Below, piece after piece: positions 61,704-64,000 of a stretch of 64,000 nt of DNA. The stretch is from Paenibacillus ihbetae (GTDB taxonomy: Bacteria > Bacillota > Bacilli > Paenibacillales > Paenibacillaceae): positions 6,116,501 through 6,180,500 of the forward strand of contig NZ_CP016809.1 of NCBI RefSeq assembly GCF_002741055.1. Reading direction: 5' to 3'. A program made the translations under genes and the position numbers. The notes beneath the pieces are model-generated. The model was given only the letters and a program-made list of their open reading frames with translations, searched no databases and was not told the origin of the DNA. Positions within the stretch are counted from its first letter, which is position 1; each line of letters opens with the position of its first letter.

Positions 61704-63161
61704 GTGCAGGTGCAATCGTCCCGGGAAGCAGGTTCAGGAAAGCGTACGCTTCATCAGTCGGTTTATGATGTCATCATTGAGGGGATTCAGTCCAGAAAGT
61801 GGGGGGAGCGTGAGCGGCTCCCGTCTGTCCGGCAGTTGGCCGAGGAAATGCAGGTGCACCGATTGACGGTTCTGAAAGCATACCAGCGGCTGCAGGATGA
61901 GGGCGTTGTTGTATCCAAGTACAAATCCGGTTATTTCGTAGCGCCGGCAAGCCAGGGAACGGCAGGAGTCAATCTCAAGGAACAAGCATGGATATATCCT
62001 GCCAAATCGCAGTATATCCATCGCAGCCGGTTGTCGGACATCCATCGCATCCCGGTGGATTATCAGATGTCGGAGGCGTTGATCAATCCCAATCTGCTGC
62101 CGAACGCGTTTTTATCAAACCACGTGAAGCAAGTTTTTGATATGTATCCGAGAGTCTTGAGCACGTATTCCTCGGTGAAGGGCGATCCGGAGCTGCGGGA
62201 AGAGCTAACGCAGTATTTCATGCAAAAGCAAGGCATCTCGCTGCATCCCGAGGAGCTGATGATCACGACGGGCTCGCAGCAAGCGATAGACTTGATATCC
62301 CGTGCCTTAGTGAAAAGCGGGGACACCATCTTGATCGAACGGCCGACGTACAGCCCGGCGATTGATGTGTTCGTCCAGCAAAACGTGAAGCTCGTCCCGG
62401 TGGAGATCACGCCAATGGGCTATGACCTTAACCGGCTCGAGCAGCTTATGCGGGATGAGAAGCCCTCCTTGTTCTATATGAATCCGACCTTCCAGAACCC
62501 TACGGGTTACACGGTCCCCGTGCCTCAGCGGAAGCAGTTGGTCGAGTTGGCCGAGCGCTATGCGTGCGTTCTGGTGGAGGACGAGGTATACCATGATATG
62601 TATTTCGGCGCGATGCCGCCGGCACCCATGTTTTACTATGATACCGAAGGCTACGTCATTCACATTCGCAGTTTTAGCAAATATGTTGCACCGGGGCTCC
62701 GGATATCCGTGCTTGCCGCACGACCCGAAATGATGCAGGCGATCGTTCCCGTCAAAGCGCTGTCCGATAACGGCACGCCGCTATTGACGCAAAAGATATT
62801 TCAGCAGTACTTCTTCTCCAGCCGTCTTCAGAATCATGTGGCGAAGCTGCGCACGGCACTGGAGCTGCGCAAAGAGAAAATGGAGGCGCTGCTTGCTCCG
62901 ACCGGCTGGAAATGGAGCAGTCCGGGCGGGGGCTTAAATTTGTGGGTACAGCTGCCCGAGCCGTTATCCGCAGATGCGCTGCTGCAGCGATGCCTGCAAG
63001 CGTCCGTGGCCTTTGTGCCCGGCCGCATCTGCGACCCGCTTGATGCTATGGACTCGTGGATTCGGCTTAGCTATTCGTTTATCCCCGAGGACCGGATGGA
63101 GGAAGGAGTGGGGCGTTTAATTGCCGCGGCTCATCGGGAGGATATTGGATGGGGCATTTAA
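61704..63161 (+). CDS. MocR-family (GntR plus aminotransferase) regulator
   Basis: The 485-residue protein joins a GntR winged helix (residues 15-80, LPSVRQLAEEMQVHRLTVLK) to a fold-type I aminotransferase-like domain with the PLP Lys in SFSKYVAPGLR. MocR proteins use PLP adducts as ligands. The GTG start at 61704 follows GGAGGAGGAG. It likely controls the divergent EamA transporter through the direct repeats at 61639-61670. Confidence 0.93.
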   Translation: MQVQSSREAGSGKRTLHQSVYDVIIEGIQSRKWGERERLPSVRQLAEEMQVHRLTVLKAYQRLQDEGVVVSKYKSGYFVAPASQGTAGVNLKEQAWIYPAKSQYIHRSRLSDIHRIPVDYQMSEALINPNLLPNAFLSNHVKQVFDMYPRVLSTYSSVKGDPELREELTQYFMQKQGISLHPEELMITTGSQQAIDLISRALVKSGDTILIERPTYSPAIDVFVQQNVKLVPVEITPMGYDLNRLEQLMRDEKPSLFYMNPTFQNPTGYTVPVPQRKQLVELAERYACVLVEDEVYHDMYFGAMPPAPMFYYDTEGYVIHIRSFSKYVAPGLRISVLAARPEMMQAIVPVKALSDNGTPLLTQKIFQQYFFSSRLQNHVAKLRTALELRKEKMEALLAPTGWKWSSPGGGLNLWVQLPEPLSADALLQRCLQASVAFVPGRICDPLDAMDSWIRLSYSFIPEDRMEEGVGRLIAAAHREDIGWGI

Positions 63162-63561
63162 AATAAATAGCAGTGGAGTTCGCCCGGAGGAGCAGGAGTG
63201 GGGGAACGGCTTCTTTGCCGCATTATCGGCAGCGAACGCCGAGCATGTACTAAGCTTGCTTGCGGAAGATGCTGTCCTCATCTCGGATGGCGGAGGCGAG
63301 ATCCTCGCTGCTGCCCGTCCGCTTGAATCGAGAGAGAAGGTTGCCCGCTTCCTGTTGGGGATTCTGCACAACGCGCAGCTGGAGGATGGCGGGACGCCGT
63401 TAATCGAGATCAGGGAACTGAATGGTCAAACCGGTGTCGTTTTCTATCAGCAAGGCATTATAACAGGAGTTGTTTTTGTGAATATGAAGGATGGGTTCAT
63501 GAAGGAAGGATGGACCTGGATTCGCTTTCCATATTGCCGGGTAATAGTTGTCGATGCCTAG
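63121..63561 (+). pseudogene. Orphan SnoaL-like tail of an ECF41-type sigma factor
   Basis: Up to 146 codons are open; the first part overlaps the MocR end and has no clear start (only TTG codons, the best site too close). From about residue 20 it reads EEQEWGNGFFAALSAANAEH and LLAEDAVLISDGGGEI, followed by SREKVARFLLGI. These resemble the C-terminal SnoaL-like domain of SigJ/ECF41 sigma factors. The sigma-2 and sigma-4 regions are absent upstream. It is either a truncated gene or a stand-alone domain. Confidence 0.6.
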
Positions 63562-63643
63562 TTATTCTGCTGCCTGCGTGTAAGAAGGTGCTCAAGTGCG
63601 GCGGCAGAATCGCACCAACTTCAAACCAGGAGGTTCGTGACGC

Positions 63644-64000
63644 ATGAAGGATTCCAATTCGAACAACAGCAGCAAGAAGACGATCAAGGACCAGCAGCTG
63701 GATCAGTTCACGGTGGATAATGACGGCAAGGACTTGACTACCAACCAGGGACTTCGGGTATCCGAGGATGAGCATTCGCTGAAAGCGGGCGTACGAGGAC
63801 CGACCCTCATGGAGGATTTCCACTTCAGGGAGAAAATGACCCATTTTGACCATGAACGGATTCCTGAACGCATCGTCCACGCGCGAGGCTTCGGAGCTCA
63901 TGGTTTTTTTCAGGTGTACGAATCCATGAAGGCTTTTACCAGAGCGAAGTTCTTGCAGGATCCGTCAACGGTTACGCCGGTGTTCGTCCGTTTCTCAACG
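63644..64000 (+). CDS. katE: Large-subunit catalase (partial, cut by window end)
   Basis: The first 119 codons are present and the frame continues past the window. The start at ATG 63644 has AGGAGG ten bases upstream. The sequence carries [20 protein letters not shown] and the catalytic His in [12 protein letters not shown], matching Bacillus KatE-type clade II catalases (about 680 residues). It breaks down hydrogen peroxide using haem. Confidence 0.93.
   Translation, partial: MKDSNSNNSSKKTIKDQQLDQFTVDNDGKDLTTNQGLRVSEDEHSLKAGVRGPTLMEDFHFREKMTHFDHERIPERIVHARGFGAHGFFQVYESMKAFTRAKFLQDPSTVTPVFVRFST

Noticed and set aside
1-64000. CRISPR array
   Set aside because: No regularly spaced direct repeats were seen; the repeats found are att sites, operators and inverted repeats.

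Overview
The window looks like a chromosome segment of a Paenibacillus-type Firmicute. This is inferred from gene families close to Bacillus proteins (YeeI-type YebC, NhaK, GuaD, PurT, split GcvPA/GcvPB, KatE), moderate GC host genes, strong AGGAGG ribosome binding sites, and ZTP and tandem glycine riboswitches. No rRNA, tRNA or CRISPR array was seen.

Positions 716-15459 are an AT-rich integrated element inserted inside the 3' part of a yebC-family gene. The element carries its own last ~220 bp of yebC, so the host gene at 215-934 stays intact. The displaced original 3' end, followed by the host terminator, lies at 15401-15712. The two copies differ by 12 synonymous changes and encode the same residues. 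The element encodes a tyrosine recombinase, an ATP-dependent DNA ligase, and a small HTH protein coupled to an odd Ntn-hydrolase-like/tail-fibre protein. These are followed by a replication-like protein beside a ~48-bp inverted repeat, a HEPN plus zinc-ribbon protein, a Septu (PtuA/PtuB) defence pair, a GIY-YIG nuclease, small unknown genes, a candidate small RNA, and an McrA-like HNH protein paired with a HEPN protein. It reads as a defence island. The HNH-HEPN pair and the HEPN/zinc-ribbon protein are the best candidates for undescribed defence systems. The recombinase and ligase genes are both preceded by inverted repeats that bury the ribosome binding site and end in a T-run just before the start codon.

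From 15.7 kb onward the window is host chromosome. The 15.7-25.4 kb part holds a secreted repeat protein, LysR plus MFS, DinB, GNAT, an Lrp regulator divergent from a frameshifted old-yellow-enzyme gene, an AraC regulator divergent from a PhyH dioxygenase, and a SanA/YdcF protein. The 25.4-32 kb part holds a PAS histidine kinase, purT behind a ZTP riboswitch, a MATE pump and a two-component system. The 32-38.4 kb part holds an AraC regulator with a sugar oxidoreductase and GH2 glycosidase, a TetR regulator, and a second, intact, OYE-Lrp divergent pair. The 38.5-49.3 kb part holds NhaK, Rrf2 with a nitroreductase behind palindromic operators, TetR with a dead MMPL pump, a TPR protein, a heterodimeric ABC exporter and an alpha/beta hydrolase.

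The last part (49.4-64 kb) has a homodimer-type ABC exporter, GuaD, an arylamine N-acetyltransferase and a YcdB-like protein. It also has the glycine cleavage genes: gcvT-gcvPA-gcvPB on the minus strand and gcvH on the plus strand, each behind its own tandem glycine riboswitch, placed back to back. The window ends with an EamA transporter divergent from a MocR regulator, a sigma-factor tail remnant, and the start of a large-subunit catalase cut by the window edge.
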